Assembly (NCBI GenBank): GCA_020847395.1
Contig: JADLCD010000040.1
Coordinates: forward strand, 1 to 64,000
Reading direction: 5' to 3'
DNA: 64,000 nucleotides
Source of the DNA: Chitinophagaceae bacterium
GTDB lineage: Bacteria > Bacteroidota > Bacteroidia > Chitinophagales > Chitinophagaceae
The notes under the pieces are model-generated. The model was not told the origin of the DNA and ran no database searches. It was given only the letters and a program-made list of their open reading frames with translations. Shown here in pieces: positions 45,790-55,296 of this stretch. Position numbers and translations under genes: made by a program. The stretch's first letter is position 1, and every line of letters begins with the position of its first letter.

Positions 45790-46167
45790 TCAGTTTGTAT
45801 CCGCTTCCTTTTCCATGTCGGTAAATGCCTGAATTATGGCAATATTTATCTTAACTACCCGAATATTGTGAAATATACCGTTAAGGGTTACAACTCCCTG
45901 TGCAGTAAAAGCATAAGGATATACGTTAGCACCATCAATTGGCAATGAATTATGTTTTAAGGTTTCAATATTTATATTGAGATTTTTCCATTCATTTTTA
46001 GTAAGCAGAAACATGCCGTCTTTAGTAAACCGGTTGGCATTTGTTTTTATAGTTTGTCTAAATACTTCTATTTCAATGTTATAAAGCAACGCTATATCCA
46101 TGTCGAGTGCTATGTATTTTCGTCTTACTTTAAGCATTTTGCTTTTAATAAACGGGATGATTTTCAT
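45790..46167 (-). CDS. Short ORF6N-domain protein, possibly truncated
   Basis: The 125 residues align by eye with the ORF6N domain of the gene at 39063-39596: KYIALDMDIALLYNIEIEVF, then RFTKDGMFLLTKNEW and YPYAFTAQGVVTLNGIFHNI. The C-terminal tail of the longer paralogue is missing, the N-terminus is more divergent, and the product stops soon after the domain. It may be a decayed copy. It lies 157 bases upstream of the GH88 gene. Confidence 0.75.
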   Translation of the reverse strand: MKIIPFIKSKMLKVRRKYIALDMDIALLYNIEIEVFRQTIKTNANRFTKDGMFLLTKNEWKNLNINIETLKHNSLPIDGANVYPYAFTAQGVVTLNGIFHNIRVVKINIAIIQAFTDMEKEADTN

Positions 46168-46494
46168 ATGGTATTTCTAACGATTAAAATAGATAATTAT
46201 GCGAAAAAGAAAGATGATTTTCTTATGCGGATACTCAAAAGATAATCACCAAGGCAAATATTTTCTCCTTCTTATCTTCGCGGAATTGATGAGGAAACCG
46301 GAAAAAAGTATTACAAAATTTATTTTAACGAAGAGTGTTAGTGCTATGGGAAAACGACAAATGTGAGGCGTGAAAGCTTGTTTCCCATCTAATTTTTCAT
46401 TACAATGCACTATATTCTTTGATGATTAAGCGAGACACAAGTTTGTATTACAATTTCTGCAAAATAAGCGCATTTGTATATCTCCTCTACCCTA
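46168..46494. other. Intergenic region with a short coding-like remnant
   Basis: No gene is evident. A 31-codon stretch between stops on the plus strand at about 46249-46341 reads SYLRGIDEETGKKYYKIYFN near its end and looks coding-like, perhaps a gene remnant. A short repeat-tract word (AATGTGAGGCGTGAAAG) lies at about 46358. Confidence 0.35.
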
Positions 46495-47025
46495 TTATTT
46501 CCATTGAAATGCATTTGCTGATCCATCGGACTCCTGTTCATTAATTTCATCTGAATCTTCATCTACGCATAGCTTACCTTGTTCTACATACAAGGCCAAC
46601 TTATCCAATAATTGCTGCGTTCCATTTTTATTTTCTATAAAACTAATGCCAGTGGGTATGTCTTTAAAAAGAAAACTGATATCAGTTCCACCTCCCTTTG
46701 ACTCGAAACGAATTATCAACATCATATCTCCCGAAAATTGTGGATCCTGGGTATCAAATCGGATAGACATCACTATTTCTTCTGCGGGTTTAATCGCAAT
46801 TAATTTTGCAGTGTGCCGGTGTTCGATACCTGTAGTTTTTTCATGATGAGCAATATGTCCATGATAAAACAGCGACATTAAATAGCCACCGCCTTCCCGC
46901 CAGTCAAAATGCTGAATTTTTCCGGTCATATGATCTGGTATCAGCCAGTTTTCAAGCGCTTTTGCATTACTAAAAGCACGGTATATAACATCAGCGTTTG
47001 CCCTGATAAATTTTACGTTATACAT
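46495..47025 (-). CDS. SRPBCC/AHSA1-type protein
   Basis: The core (about residues 1-150) has the AHSA1 pattern: VKFIRANADVIYRAFSNAKA, LENWLIPDHMTGKIQHFDWR, EGGGYLMSLFYHG and LIAIKPAEEIVMSIRF. A short acidic tail (DEDSDEINEQESDGS) follows. I prefer the Met that gives MYNVKFIRANADV. Proteins of this type bind small hydrophobic ligands or activate Hsp90-like partners; no specific role can be given. It stands alone on its strand. Confidence 0.8.
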   Translation of the reverse strand: MYNVKFIRANADVIYRAFSNAKALENWLIPDHMTGKIQHFDWREGGGYLMSLFYHGHIAHHEKTTGIEHRHTAKLIAIKPAEEIVMSIRFDTQDPQFSGDMMLIIRFESKGGGTDISFLFKDIPTGISFIENKNGTQQLLDKLALYVEQGKLCVDEDSDEINEQESDGSANAFQWK

Positions 47026-47273
47026 TGTTTGTTGCAAGATGTTTATTATTAAAATACTAATCCTTCAAACTTCATACCGCCAATGCACATTGTAGCTATT
47101 AAATTTAAAGTGAAAACCTGGAATTGTATGAGAAGTGTTTAAATAACGAGGCCGTTTGTAAAGGATTAATGAAAGTACTGCCAAAAAATTAATCGCGGGG
47201 AAATACCAAACATCCGAGAAATGCTGCTTTCAAAATCGGTTCAATTCAAAGCAAACGGCATTTATGATTTTAG

Positions 47274-47345
47274 TAGCCTCGACAGGAATCGAACCTGTAT
47301 CTGGAGCTTCGGAAACTCTTATACTATCCATTGTACTACGAGGCC
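47274..47345 (-). tRNA. tRNA-Arg (anticodon CCG)
   Basis: On the minus strand a cloverleaf folds. The acceptor GGCCTCG pairs with CGAGGCT, the D-arm is in GTACAATGGATAGTAT, and the anticodon loop is TTCCGAA, giving anticodon CCG. The T-arm is ACAGG-TTCGATT-CCTGT, with discriminator A. The top pair of the anticodon stem is a mismatch. No CCA is encoded. It reads the CGG codon. Confidence 0.88.
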
Positions 47346-47377
47346 AAGGCAATTTGCTGATCTGAAAAATCTCAATT

Positions 47378-47953
47378 TCAAATTAAACCGGGTGCATTGC
47401 TGGCAAAAATTTTTACAGCAATAGCGAGCAATATTACGCCAAAAAATTTACGTACGGCGAGTAACCCTGCATTTCCCAGTAAACGGGCTATAAAACCGAG
47501 TGATTTTAATACTACAAATATGATAATAAGGTTGATGATGATTGCTACCAGTAAAGTAGTTTGCCCATAATTTGCCTTTAATGAAATAATCGTAGTTAGA
47601 GTACCTGAACCCGCTATTAAAGGAAAAGCAATAGGTACAAGTGTAGCGGCTTTTACATCTTTTTCACTTTTAAAAAATTCCATGCCAAGCACCATTTCCA
47701 AACCAAGTATAAATATTACAATAGAGCCTCCTACGGCAAAGGAACGTACATCAAGCCCCAGCACATGCAGGAATGGTTGCCCAACATATAAAAATATAAC
47801 CATTAATGCCCCGGAAATAACGGTAGCTCTTACCTCATTAATAGGTCCGGATTTTTCGCGTATAGAGATGAGGATAGGTACGGAACCTACAATATCTATT
47901 ACTGCAAAAAGGGTAAACACTACCGTGAGTAATTCATTAAAATCAATAACCAT
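47378..47953 (-). CDS. MarC family integral membrane protein
   Basis: About six membrane helices. The family marks are FTLFAVIDIVGSVPILISIR near the N-terminus and LVPIAFPLIAGSGTLTTIIS in the middle. The preferred start is MVIDFNELLT at 47953, six codons inside the frame. MarC proteins were once linked to antibiotic resistance, but that link was withdrawn and the function is unknown. It lies 33 bases from the tRNA gene. Confidence 0.9.
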   Translation of the reverse strand: MVIDFNELLTVVFTLFAVIDIVGSVPILISIREKSGPINEVRATVISGALMVIFLYVGQPFLHVLGLDVRSFAVGGSIVIFILGLEMVLGMEFFKSEKDVKAATLVPIAFPLIAGSGTLTTIISLKANYGQTTLLVAIIINLIIIFVVLKSLGFIARLLGNAGLLAVRKFFGVILLAIAVKIFASNAPGLI

Positions 47954-48135
47954 AGAAAGTGATTTGCGCAAAGGTATATAAAGGAGGCAGAGAAGTTACT
48001 GTTCCTTCCTGGTAAAGGCACATCAAATAAGGAGACTTTATAAAATAATATTACTTATGCCCTTGCACAAACAAGTATTTCTGCCCACTAATTATGGGTA
48101 TAATATACAGGAAGTTCAGGAATAGGAGTACCTCA

Positions 48136-48534
48136 TCAAGTCAATTCATACAAACGTTGATTTTTTGCATTGCTGGCTATAAACAATGCAAATCCGGCAA
48201 TAGCAAGATCTTTTAATATATTCACTAAAGCAACTTGCCGCATTGCAGGGTCTCCTGAGTTGCGCCAATTAGGCAAATGAATAAGTAAAACAAAAAAGAT
48301 CAACAGTGCGGCAAGAATAAAGCCCGCAACTGCTACCCAACGGTTCAGGATAAAAGCAAGCCCTACGAGGATAAAAGCTATACCAACCACGTACACCCAA
48401 ATTATTCCTCCGGGAATATAGAGCGGAACATAAACTAACATTGCATCCGGGTTTTTGAAGTGCATAATCCCGAATACAATCATTACAATCGCTAAAAGCC
48501 AAACGGCTATTCGTGAGATCATATGGCGTGTCAT
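48136..48534 (-). CDS. DoxX-like small membrane protein
   Basis: Four predicted helices in 132 residues. The DoxX pattern is seen in IVMIVFGIMHFKNPD, WVYVVGIAFILVGLAFILNR and the closing RQVALVNILKDLAIAGFALF. The function is unknown. It is alone, with 163 bases on one side and 120 on the other. Confidence 0.8.
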   Translation of the reverse strand: MTRHMISRIAVWLLAIVMIVFGIMHFKNPDAMLVYVPLYIPGGIIWVYVVGIAFILVGLAFILNRWVAVAGFILAALLIFFVLLIHLPNWRNSGDPAMRQVALVNILKDLAIAGFALFIASNAKNQRLYELT

Positions 48535-48654
48535 AAAAAAAGAACTTTAGTTGCTATTAAGTTAGTTCATTTATTTAATAATGCCTATTATTCTTTTAAA
48601 CAACACGCAGGTTAGAGGATTTAATTATTTTTTAGCGAAATAAAGTTCCCGGCT

Positions 48655-49215
48655 TTAAGCAACATACGCTTTCAGCAATGCTATAATTTCTTTTTGCGTA
48701 CTTAAAGATTTATCATCATTATAATAATTCTGAATAGCCAGTTTTGTCTCTTCAAAATCAGCGTTGCGTTCCCGTAATGAATTATAAAGTTCCTGGCCCT
48801 TTTCGGGTCTTGGCCCCCAGTGAAACAGGTCTTCGTTGTTTTCATTCCGAACAATCAGCATAGGAATAGATTTTGTTCCGTTGGTAAGATATTTGTCTAT
48901 TTCGGAACCACTGTCGCGCAATTGAAGCTTAAGCGTGATATTATTATTGAGAACACTCATCAAATAAATAACCGGCACTATATGCGCCGCATCGCCACAC
49001 CAGGGTTCGGTAATAACAACCCATTGCTGTGGTTTTTGTATTTGTTGTAAAACAATCTTTGTTTCATCCGTTACAGGATTTGTTTTAACCCACCGTTTCA
49101 TGCGGGTATCATTCATTTTTGTGTAGTGATAATAATCCGGGTTATTATAAGGGGGTTGTGGATTTTCGCTGCTCAAAATTTCATGTGTATAATCAAGGTA
49201 TTCCTGCCAGTTCAT
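48655..49215 (-). CDS. Thioredoxin-family protein
   Basis: The thioredoxin-like core starts near residue 65: PQQWVVITEPWCGDAAHIVP (the active-site position reads EPWCGDA, so a single Cys rather than CxxC), then TKSIPMLIVRNENNEDLFHW (cis-Pro SIPM). This matches the PF14595-type thioredoxin group common in Bacteroidota. With one cysteine it cannot form an intramolecular disulfide, so a thiol-binding or scaffold function is more likely than a reductase. There is no signal peptide. Confidence 0.85.
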   Translation of the reverse strand: MNWQEYLDYTHEILSSENPQPPYNNPDYYHYTKMNDTRMKRWVKTNPVTDETKIVLQQIQKPQQWVVITEPWCGDAAHIVPVIYLMSVLNNNITLKLQLRDSGSEIDKYLTNGTKSIPMLIVRNENNEDLFHWGPRPEKGQELYNSLRERNADFEETKLAIQNYYNDDKSLSTQKEIIALLKAYVA

Positions 49216-49398
49216 TATAGGTTTATTTTTTGAGCCGCAAAAGTACGTTGAATAAGCGGAATATATTTTAGCTATACGTTGTTATTTTGAAGAGATGGCA
49301 ATCTTTTAACTTACGCAGCGTACAAAACAAAACAGCGAACGCAAAAGAAAATGCTGCGTTTGCTGTTTTAAAATTTATTGAAGAACTCGCGTACTATA

Positions 49399-52300
49399 TT
49401 ATCGCCTGATAATTATTTGCTGAGCCTGAGGAGCGTTTTTCTCCGTTGTATATTTTAATAAGTATATACCATTTGAGAGGCGGGTATCAAATTTTGCAAC
49501 ACCATTTTGAATAGCTGCTGATTGTACTAAAACTTTTCTTCCGCTTACATCATACCATTCCGCTTTTGCTGTATTGCCTTCAAGCCCGCTGATACATATT
49601 GAACCAACGGAAGGATTTGGATAAATTGAAACAGTTTGTCTTTTATCGAATGATACTACTGCTATTTTTGAGTAAACATATTTACCGTTCAGATCTGTTT
49701 GTTTTAAGCGATAATAGCTGCGCCCGTTAAAGGGATTTCTATCCTGTGCGGTATAATATAAATTAACCTTGCTATTGCCATTAACAGCTTTGGTATTCAC
49801 AGTTTGCAACAGTTCAAAATTTACGCCGTCATTACTCCTTTCAATGCTGAAAAAGTCATTATTTATTTCAGATGCTGTTGTCCATGCAAGATCAACATAA
49901 TTATTATTGGTCTTTGCTGTAAACTCCGGTAATGTTATTGGCAAAACAGTAATTACCCTGAAGCCAATAGCAAAAGTTGAGAATGAATTAAAGGCTGTTG
50001 GCGTAGAAGTTGAAGTAATGCTTCCGGTAAGATTTATACCACCTGCATAAGGGGGACCACCTGCTCCGCCTACATCAACCCAGGATGTAGCAGCGGTATA
50101 AGTATTCTTTACAACAGTTATATTGCTGCCATCTGTAACCAGGTCGTTTGCCCCAAAAAATATTTGTATGGTTTGATTGCCACCAAGCCCTGCAGTAGGC
50201 TGATTGTTACCTGAACCATCTGTTCGTCCTATTGTATAATAATGCACTGTTGAAACTGAAGTTACCGTTGATGGCAAAGTATATCCCAGCGCTGCAGCAC
50301 TTGCATTAAATAATTGTGCTTGGTACGTATACAATGTACCGTTAGTATGATTTACAGTAAGAGAAACCGGTCTGCAATCGCTGCCATTACCTACAGGAAA
50401 GTTTAATGTAGTACTGCCTGAAGCGGATTTTTGATAACGCATCGGGCCATTTACATAGCTGGCAGATAAAGCATTGCCCGCTGCAACTGTTGAATTATTC
50501 AGCATGGTTAAAATATAGCTGGTGGTGGTTTTCAATAAACCTGATGTTAATACCAGGCTTTGAGAAACATTAATAGAAGTGTTGCTTAAATTCACGCCGG
50601 AACCACTGTTATTAATGGATAATCTTGTAAACACAGGCGTTGGAGTGCCGGTTGTTATGGATATATTCTGCGTGCCTGACCCGTTAAATACCGCTGTTCC
50701 TGAACCTGCGCCAAATGTTATGGCGGTAGTTGAAGCAATGGTTACACTTCCTGCATAGTTACTGCTTTGGTTATAATTCGGATAAACCAATCCTGTATTT
50801 CCTTTTGTAAAACTCACATCATCATTATAAGTATCTCCATATGAATTTGTCATTAAAAGCTGACCTGTACCATTATTTATAAAATAAGCCTTACCATTAA
50901 ATATATTATTACCACTGCTTGCATCACCGGTTGAACCGGTTTTTGTTGCATTCACTACCCCGGAAAATGTACAACCATTAAAATACAAAGAAGGGCTTGA
51001 AGATGTAAGATTTCCACCAAAGGCAGAAGAAGGCCCGAAGGTTAATATGCCTGAACCTGTGAGCGAAATATTTTGTGCTGTACTGCCTGTTTGCGTGAAT
51101 TGCCGCAGTAATAATGTGCCCGCTGTAAAGCCAGCACCACCAACGCTGATGGTTTTACCTGCTGATAAATTTGCTGAGGCTGTTGTATTTCCTGAACAAA
51201 ATTGCACACCTTGTCCGTTGGCAGATGAAACAATTATGTTGTCGTTAAATACCGTTCCTGCACTATACGTACTAACATAAATAGCAGTATTGGCAACAGG
51301 CGAATTATTAAATGTGGTTGTTCCTCCAAAAATATTATTACTGCTATTATAAGCAACATATATACTATTGCTACCGGTATTATTGAATGTGGTATTAGCA
51401 TTAAACTGATCCAAATTTCCATTACCCAGTAACACATATCCTGATCCGGCATTGGTTATAGTGGTATTTCCGTTGAAAATATTATTACCATTGCTTGCAT
51501 CGCTGGTAATGCCGGTTTTAACTGAATTTACCGTGCCGGAAAAAGTACATCCATTAAAATATAAGCCGGGGCTGGAAGATGTTACATTTCCTTCAAATAA
51601 AGAAGATGGGCCAAAGGTTAGTGCTGCCGCTCCGGTAAGCGACAGGTTTTGAGCGGTGCTTCCCGATTGCGTGAATTGCCTCAACAATAATGTACCAGAT
51701 GAGAAGCCTGCACTTCCAATTGAAATTGTTTTGCCGGCAGATAAAGTAGCCGAAGCAGTTGCATTTCCGGTGCAAAATTGTACTCCTTGTCCACTGGTGG
51801 AAGTAACAATAATATTATCATTAAAAACAGAACCGACACTATATGTACCAACAGATATTAAAGTATTGCCAACAGGTGTATTATTAAAAGTGGTTACGCC
51901 GCCAAAAATATTATTGCTGCTATTATATGCTACATATATATTATTGCTTCCGGTGTTGTTAAAAGTGGCAGTGCTGTTAAATTGGTCTGCATTTCCGTTT
52001 CCAAATAATAAATATCCTGCGCCGGCATTGGTAATGATTGTATTGTTATTAAATATATTATTACCACTACTTGCGTCGCTGTTGTTCCCGGTTTTTGTTG
52101 CGTTTACAGTGCCGGAAAATGTACAACCATTGAAGAAAAGACCGGGGCTGGTAGACGTTACATTTCCTCCTAATGAAGAAGAAGGCCCGAATTGCAAATT
52201 GGTAGCAGTGCTGCTGAGCGTAAGATTTATTGGTGCATTACCCAATTGTGTAAACTGCCGCAAAATTAAATATCCTGCAGTAAGCCCGGTAGTACCGGCT

Positions 52301-54990
52301 TGTATTGTTTTGCCTGCCGCTAATGTTGCCGTTGCGGTATTGTTGCCACCACAAAACTGAATGCCACCGGCACTGCCTGATGTATTTACATATATATTGC
52401 CATTAAACTGGTTACCTGCCGATGACCAGCATGGCAACAATCTTTCGGAGCCGTTATCAGAAAAAATAACATCGTCATTCCATATGTCAGGCAGGTTATT
52501 TCCAAGCAATAAATAACTGCTGCCGCTATTAGTAATGGCACAATGCTGGTTAAAAATGTTTCCGCCAACAGAGGCGTTTGGTGCGGCGCCTGTTTTTGTT
52601 GCATCTACCGTTCCATTGAATGTACATCCATCAAAATAAATATTTGGACTGCTAACGGTAAGGTTTCCGCCTATAACAGAATTGCGCGCAAAGCGTAGCA
52701 TAGAAGTAGTACCCGTAAAGGCAAGATTTATTGGCGCGCTTCCTAACTGGGTAAATGTATTTAAACTTAAGAAGCCATCGCTAAAGCCGGCAGCACCGGT
52801 GAGTAATGTTTTTCCGGCCGCTAATGTGGGCGTTCCTGTACCAGAAGAATACCCTAAATAAATTCCACCTGTACCGGTTGAGGTTACGGTAATATCATCA
52901 TTAAACAAATCATTGGAATTATACCCGAGCATAAAATAACCCGTGCTGCTTTGCTGGTTAATCGTTAGAGGTGCATTGAAAATATTTTGAACGCTATTAT
53001 TGTGATTGCTGCTGCCGCCGGTTTTAGTAAAAGTTGAAGCGCTATTAAAAATACCGCCGCGTAAATAAATATCCGGTGCTGTTACGGTTAATGCTCCATT
53101 AAAAGTAGATGGAGTGCCGGGATTAACAACATAAAAAGATGATGTACCGGTTAAGTTCAGGTTGATGGGATTACTGCCGGTTTGGGTAAATCCGCCTAAC
53201 TGCAGGTAGCCGGCACCGTAACCTCCTGCTCCCACAGAAATTGTTTTGCCGGCAGCGAGTGTAGGGTTGCCTGCACCACTCGTCCATCCAAGACTGATAC
53301 CGCCGGTACCGGTTGAACTAACCGTAATATTGCCATTGAACTGGTCATTAGCATTATAGCCCAGCATAAAATAACCGCCGCTGCTTTGCTGGTCTATAGA
53401 TACATTACCATTGAAAATATTTTGTTTACTATTATTATGATTGCTGCCGCCACCGGTTTTTGTTATAAATGCATCGCTGTTAAAAGTTGTTCCTCTTATA
53501 TAAATATCAGGAGCGCTTACAGTAAACGCTCCTCCTATAACAGTGGGATTGTACGTGTTACCCTCACCGGTATATACAGAGGACGAACCGGTAGTGGTTA
53601 AATTTATGGGAACATTTCCATTTTGGGTTAACCCCTGTATATAAAGATAGCCGGCACTATATCCTGCACCACCAATTGATATTGCTTTGCCGGCAGCCAT
53701 CACCGCGGTTGATCCGTTATTCCAGGTAAGTGATGTGCCTCTTGAAGAACCGGTTTGGGTTACGATAAGATTACCATTAAACTGGTTATTGGTTGAGTTA
53801 TGCCCGAAGATGATTCTGTCGAGACTATTATTATTCGAGTATACATCTCCGTTATAAACATCCGGTAAGCCATTGCCAAACGACCAATAGCCTGTTCCAT
53901 TAGCAGATGTATAATTAACAGTAAGGGTTGAGTTGAAGGTGTTTCCTCCTGAGGATGCGTTACTGGTTGTACCGTCTGTTTTTGTAAAATTAACTACACT
54001 GTTAAAAACAGTAGAAGATGTATAAATATTGGGAGAACTAACGGTTACAGGTCCTCCAAAATTAGCAGTAGGGCCAAATCTTAGTTCTGCGGTACCGCTT
54101 AAAGCGATATTAACCGGTGTAGTGCCCGCTTGTGTGAGTTGCCTTAAAGAAAGAGAACCAGACGAAAAGCCTGTGCTGCCAATACCAATGGTGTGACCGG
54201 CAGCTATTGTTGCCGATGCCGTTGTGCTTCCTCCGCAAAACTGTACGCCATTACCACCGGCAGAATTCACTATTATATCATTATTAAAAGCAACGCCTGC
54301 TGAATACCAACCTACATATATTGGCCCGCTTGATGTATTATTAAAAGTGGTTAGCCCGGAAAAAATATTACTGCTGCTGTTATACGCAACGTGCATGCTG
54401 TTACTACCTGAATTATTAAATGTAGCATCATTATAGAATTTATCTGCGCCTGTAGCGCCTAATATTAACGTACCGGAACCTGCATTGGTTATAGTGCTGA
54501 TGCCGCTAAAAATATTATTTCCATTATTAGCATCGCCTGTTGAGCCGGTTTTTGTTATGTTAACTGTTCCCTGGAAAGTAGTATTTCGTATACTTATGGT
54601 TGCCGTGCTTATTGTTACAGCGCAGTTCATTGTAACTGTGCCTGTACCAAAAATACTTGTGCCGGCAGATGGTACGACTATATTTCCGTTTTGAATAGTG
54701 CCGGACGAAAAAGTAGCTGTTGTGCCATTTGCTGTAAGTGTAAAACTATTGAGGTCTAATGTGCCGCTGGTAAGCGTAATATTATTAACCGTTGTGTTTG
54801 CAGCAAGCCTGCATAAGTTTGACGCTGTTACTATTTTCACGTCGTCTGTTATGCCGGGAACACCGGATGGCGTCCAGTTACCCGGCGTTGTCCAGGCAGA
54901 AGAAACAGCGCCGTTCCAGGTATAAGAAATTTGGGATTGAGTGGTTTGCAACAGAACTAATAATACTGCCGATAGTAATATTGCCTTCAT
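49399..54990 (-). CDS. Giant repetitive secreted protein with type IX sorting domain
   Basis: The 1863 residues begin with a signal peptide (to TTQSQ) and an ISYTWNGAVSSAWTTPGNWT segment typical of Bacteroidota beta-helix proteins. About 1300 residues then consist of eight units, each opening with a TKTG...NNIF motif. Long units (three clear ones) add an IYVAYNSSNNIFGG module and a VQFCxGNxTASATLxAGKTI module; short ones lack them. The units are Ser/Thr/Asn/Gly-rich and form a long parallel beta-helix. The C-terminal part has a fibronectin-like domain (LAWTTASEINNDFFSIERSN) and a type A sorting domain (SIYPNPSVGSICISGLEG...GIYLLKYT). It is exported through the type IX system and cell-surface attached; a role in adhesion is inferred. 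Confidence 0.93.
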   Translation of the reverse strand: MKAILLSAVLLVLLQTTQSQISYTWNGAVSSAWTTPGNWTPSGVPGITDDVKIVTASNLCRLAANTTVNNITLTSGTLDLNSFTLTANGTTATFSSGTIQNGNIVVPSAGTSIFGTGTVTMNCAVTISTATISIRNTTFQGTVNITKTGSTGDANNGNNIFSGISTITNAGSGTLILGATGADKFYNDATFNNSGSNSMHVAYNSSSNIFSGLTTFNNTSSGPIYVGWYSAGVAFNNDIIVNSAGGNGVQFCGGSTTASATIAAGHTIGIGSTGFSSGSLSLRQLTQAGTTPVNIALSGTAELRFGPTANFGGPVTVSSPNIYTSSTVFNSVVNFTKTDGTTSNASSGGNTFNSTLTVNYTSANGTGYWSFGNGLPDVYNGDVYSNNNSLDRIIFGHNSTNNQFNGNLIVTQTGSSRGTSLTWNNGSTAVMAAGKAISIGGAGYSAGYLYIQGLTQNGNVPINLTTTGSSSVYTGEGNTYNPTVIGGAFTVSAPDIYIRGTTFNSDAFITKTGGGSNHNNSKQNIFNGNVSIDQQSSGGYFMLGYNANDQFNGNITVSSTGTGGISLGWTSGAGNPTLAAGKTISVGAGGYGAGYLQLGGFTQTGSNPINLNLTGTSSFYVVNPGTPSTFNGALTVTAPDIYLRGGIFNSASTFTKTGGSSNHNNSVQNIFNAPLTINQQSSTGYFMLGYNSNDLFNDDITVTSTGTGGIYLGYSSGTGTPTLAAGKTLLTGAAGFSDGFLSLNTFTQLGSAPINLAFTGTTSMLRFARNSVIGGNLTVSSPNIYFDGCTFNGTVDATKTGAAPNASVGGNIFNQHCAITNSGSSYLLLGNNLPDIWNDDVIFSDNGSERLLPCWSSAGNQFNGNIYVNTSGSAGGIQFCGGNNTATATLAAGKTIQAGTTGLTAGYLILRQFTQLGNAPINLTLSSTATNLQFGPSSSLGGNVTSTSPGLFFNGCTFSGTVNATKTGNNSDASSGNNIFNNNTIITNAGAGYLLFGNGNADQFNSTATFNNTGSNNIYVAYNSSNNIFGGVTTFNNTPVGNTLISVGTYSVGSVFNDNIIVTSTSGQGVQFCTGNATASATLSAGKTISIGSAGFSSGTLLLRQFTQSGSTAQNLSLTGAAALTFGPSSLFEGNVTSSSPGLYFNGCTFSGTVNSVKTGITSDASNGNNIFNGNTTITNAGSGYVLLGNGNLDQFNANTTFNNTGSNSIYVAYNSSNNIFGGTTTFNNSPVANTAIYVSTYSAGTVFNDNIIVSSANGQGVQFCSGNTTASANLSAGKTISVGGAGFTAGTLLLRQFTQTGSTAQNISLTGSGILTFGPSSAFGGNLTSSSPSLYFNGCTFSGVVNATKTGSTGDASSGNNIFNGKAYFINNGTGQLLMTNSYGDTYNDDVSFTKGNTGLVYPNYNQSSNYAGSVTIASTTAITFGAGSGTAVFNGSGTQNISITTGTPTPVFTRLSINNSGSGVNLSNTSINVSQSLVLTSGLLKTTTSYILTMLNNSTVAAGNALSASYVNGPMRYQKSASGSTTLNFPVGNGSDCRPVSLTVNHTNGTLYTYQAQLFNASAAALGYTLPSTVTSVSTVHYYTIGRTDGSGNNQPTAGLGGNQTIQIFFGANDLVTDGSNITVVKNTYTAATSWVDVGGAGGPPYAGGINLTGSITSTSTPTAFNSFSTFAIGFRVITVLPITLPEFTAKTNNNYVDLAWTTASEINNDFFSIERSNDGVNFELLQTVNTKAVNGNSKVNLYYTAQDRNPFNGRSYYRLKQTDLNGKYVYSKIAVVSFDKRQTVSIYPNPSVGSICISGLEGNTAKAEWYDVSGRKVLVQSAAIQNGVAKFDTRLSNGIYLLKYTTEKNAPQAQQIIIRR

Positions 54991-55296
54991 TTTGCTGGAT
55001 TCGATAAATTAAATTGGTAGACTTTATGGCGGGTAGCAGAACCTTAGCCATTCCTTTGACTTTACCTGTAGTATTAATATAATCCGCACTAAGTGTTTAT
55101 ACCAAACGCCATAATAAAACACTTAGTTTTATCTAAATATTGTACTATACTCTATCTTTTTTTTGTTTCATTTACCAAACCTCAATTTTTATCCAGTTAT
55201 CGCTTCGCATGGGAAAAGGGGGAGCCTTCTCCAGCCAGAAAACTGAACAGGAAAAAATATAAATACGCCGAATAAAAAATTATTCCTGAAGATGAG
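54991..55296. other. Intergenic region between the giant secreted protein gene and pgl
   Basis: No gene is evident. It carries an 11-bp inverted repeat (55088-55127, listed separately) and AT-rich sequence that probably holds the promoter of the giant gene. Confidence 0.5.
55088..55127. repeat. 11-bp inverted repeat with 18-nt loop upstream of the giant gene
   Basis: ACTAAGTGTTT (55088-55098) is the exact reverse complement of AAACACTTAGT (55117-55127). No U-tract follows on the minus strand, so it is unlikely to terminate the pgl transcript. It lies about 100 bases before the start of the giant secreted protein and could be an operator. Confidence 0.5.

Noticed and set aside
51656..52360. 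234-codon hydrophobic-looking frame opposite the giant repetitive gene
   Set aside because: It arises from the repeats of the real gene, whose Ser/Thr/Asn-rich codons give long antisense frames; similar frames occur opposite other units.
49399..54990. CRISPR array
   Set aside because: The repeated DNA in this interval is coding and irregular in spacing; no array of short identical repeats with unique spacers occurs anywhere in the window.
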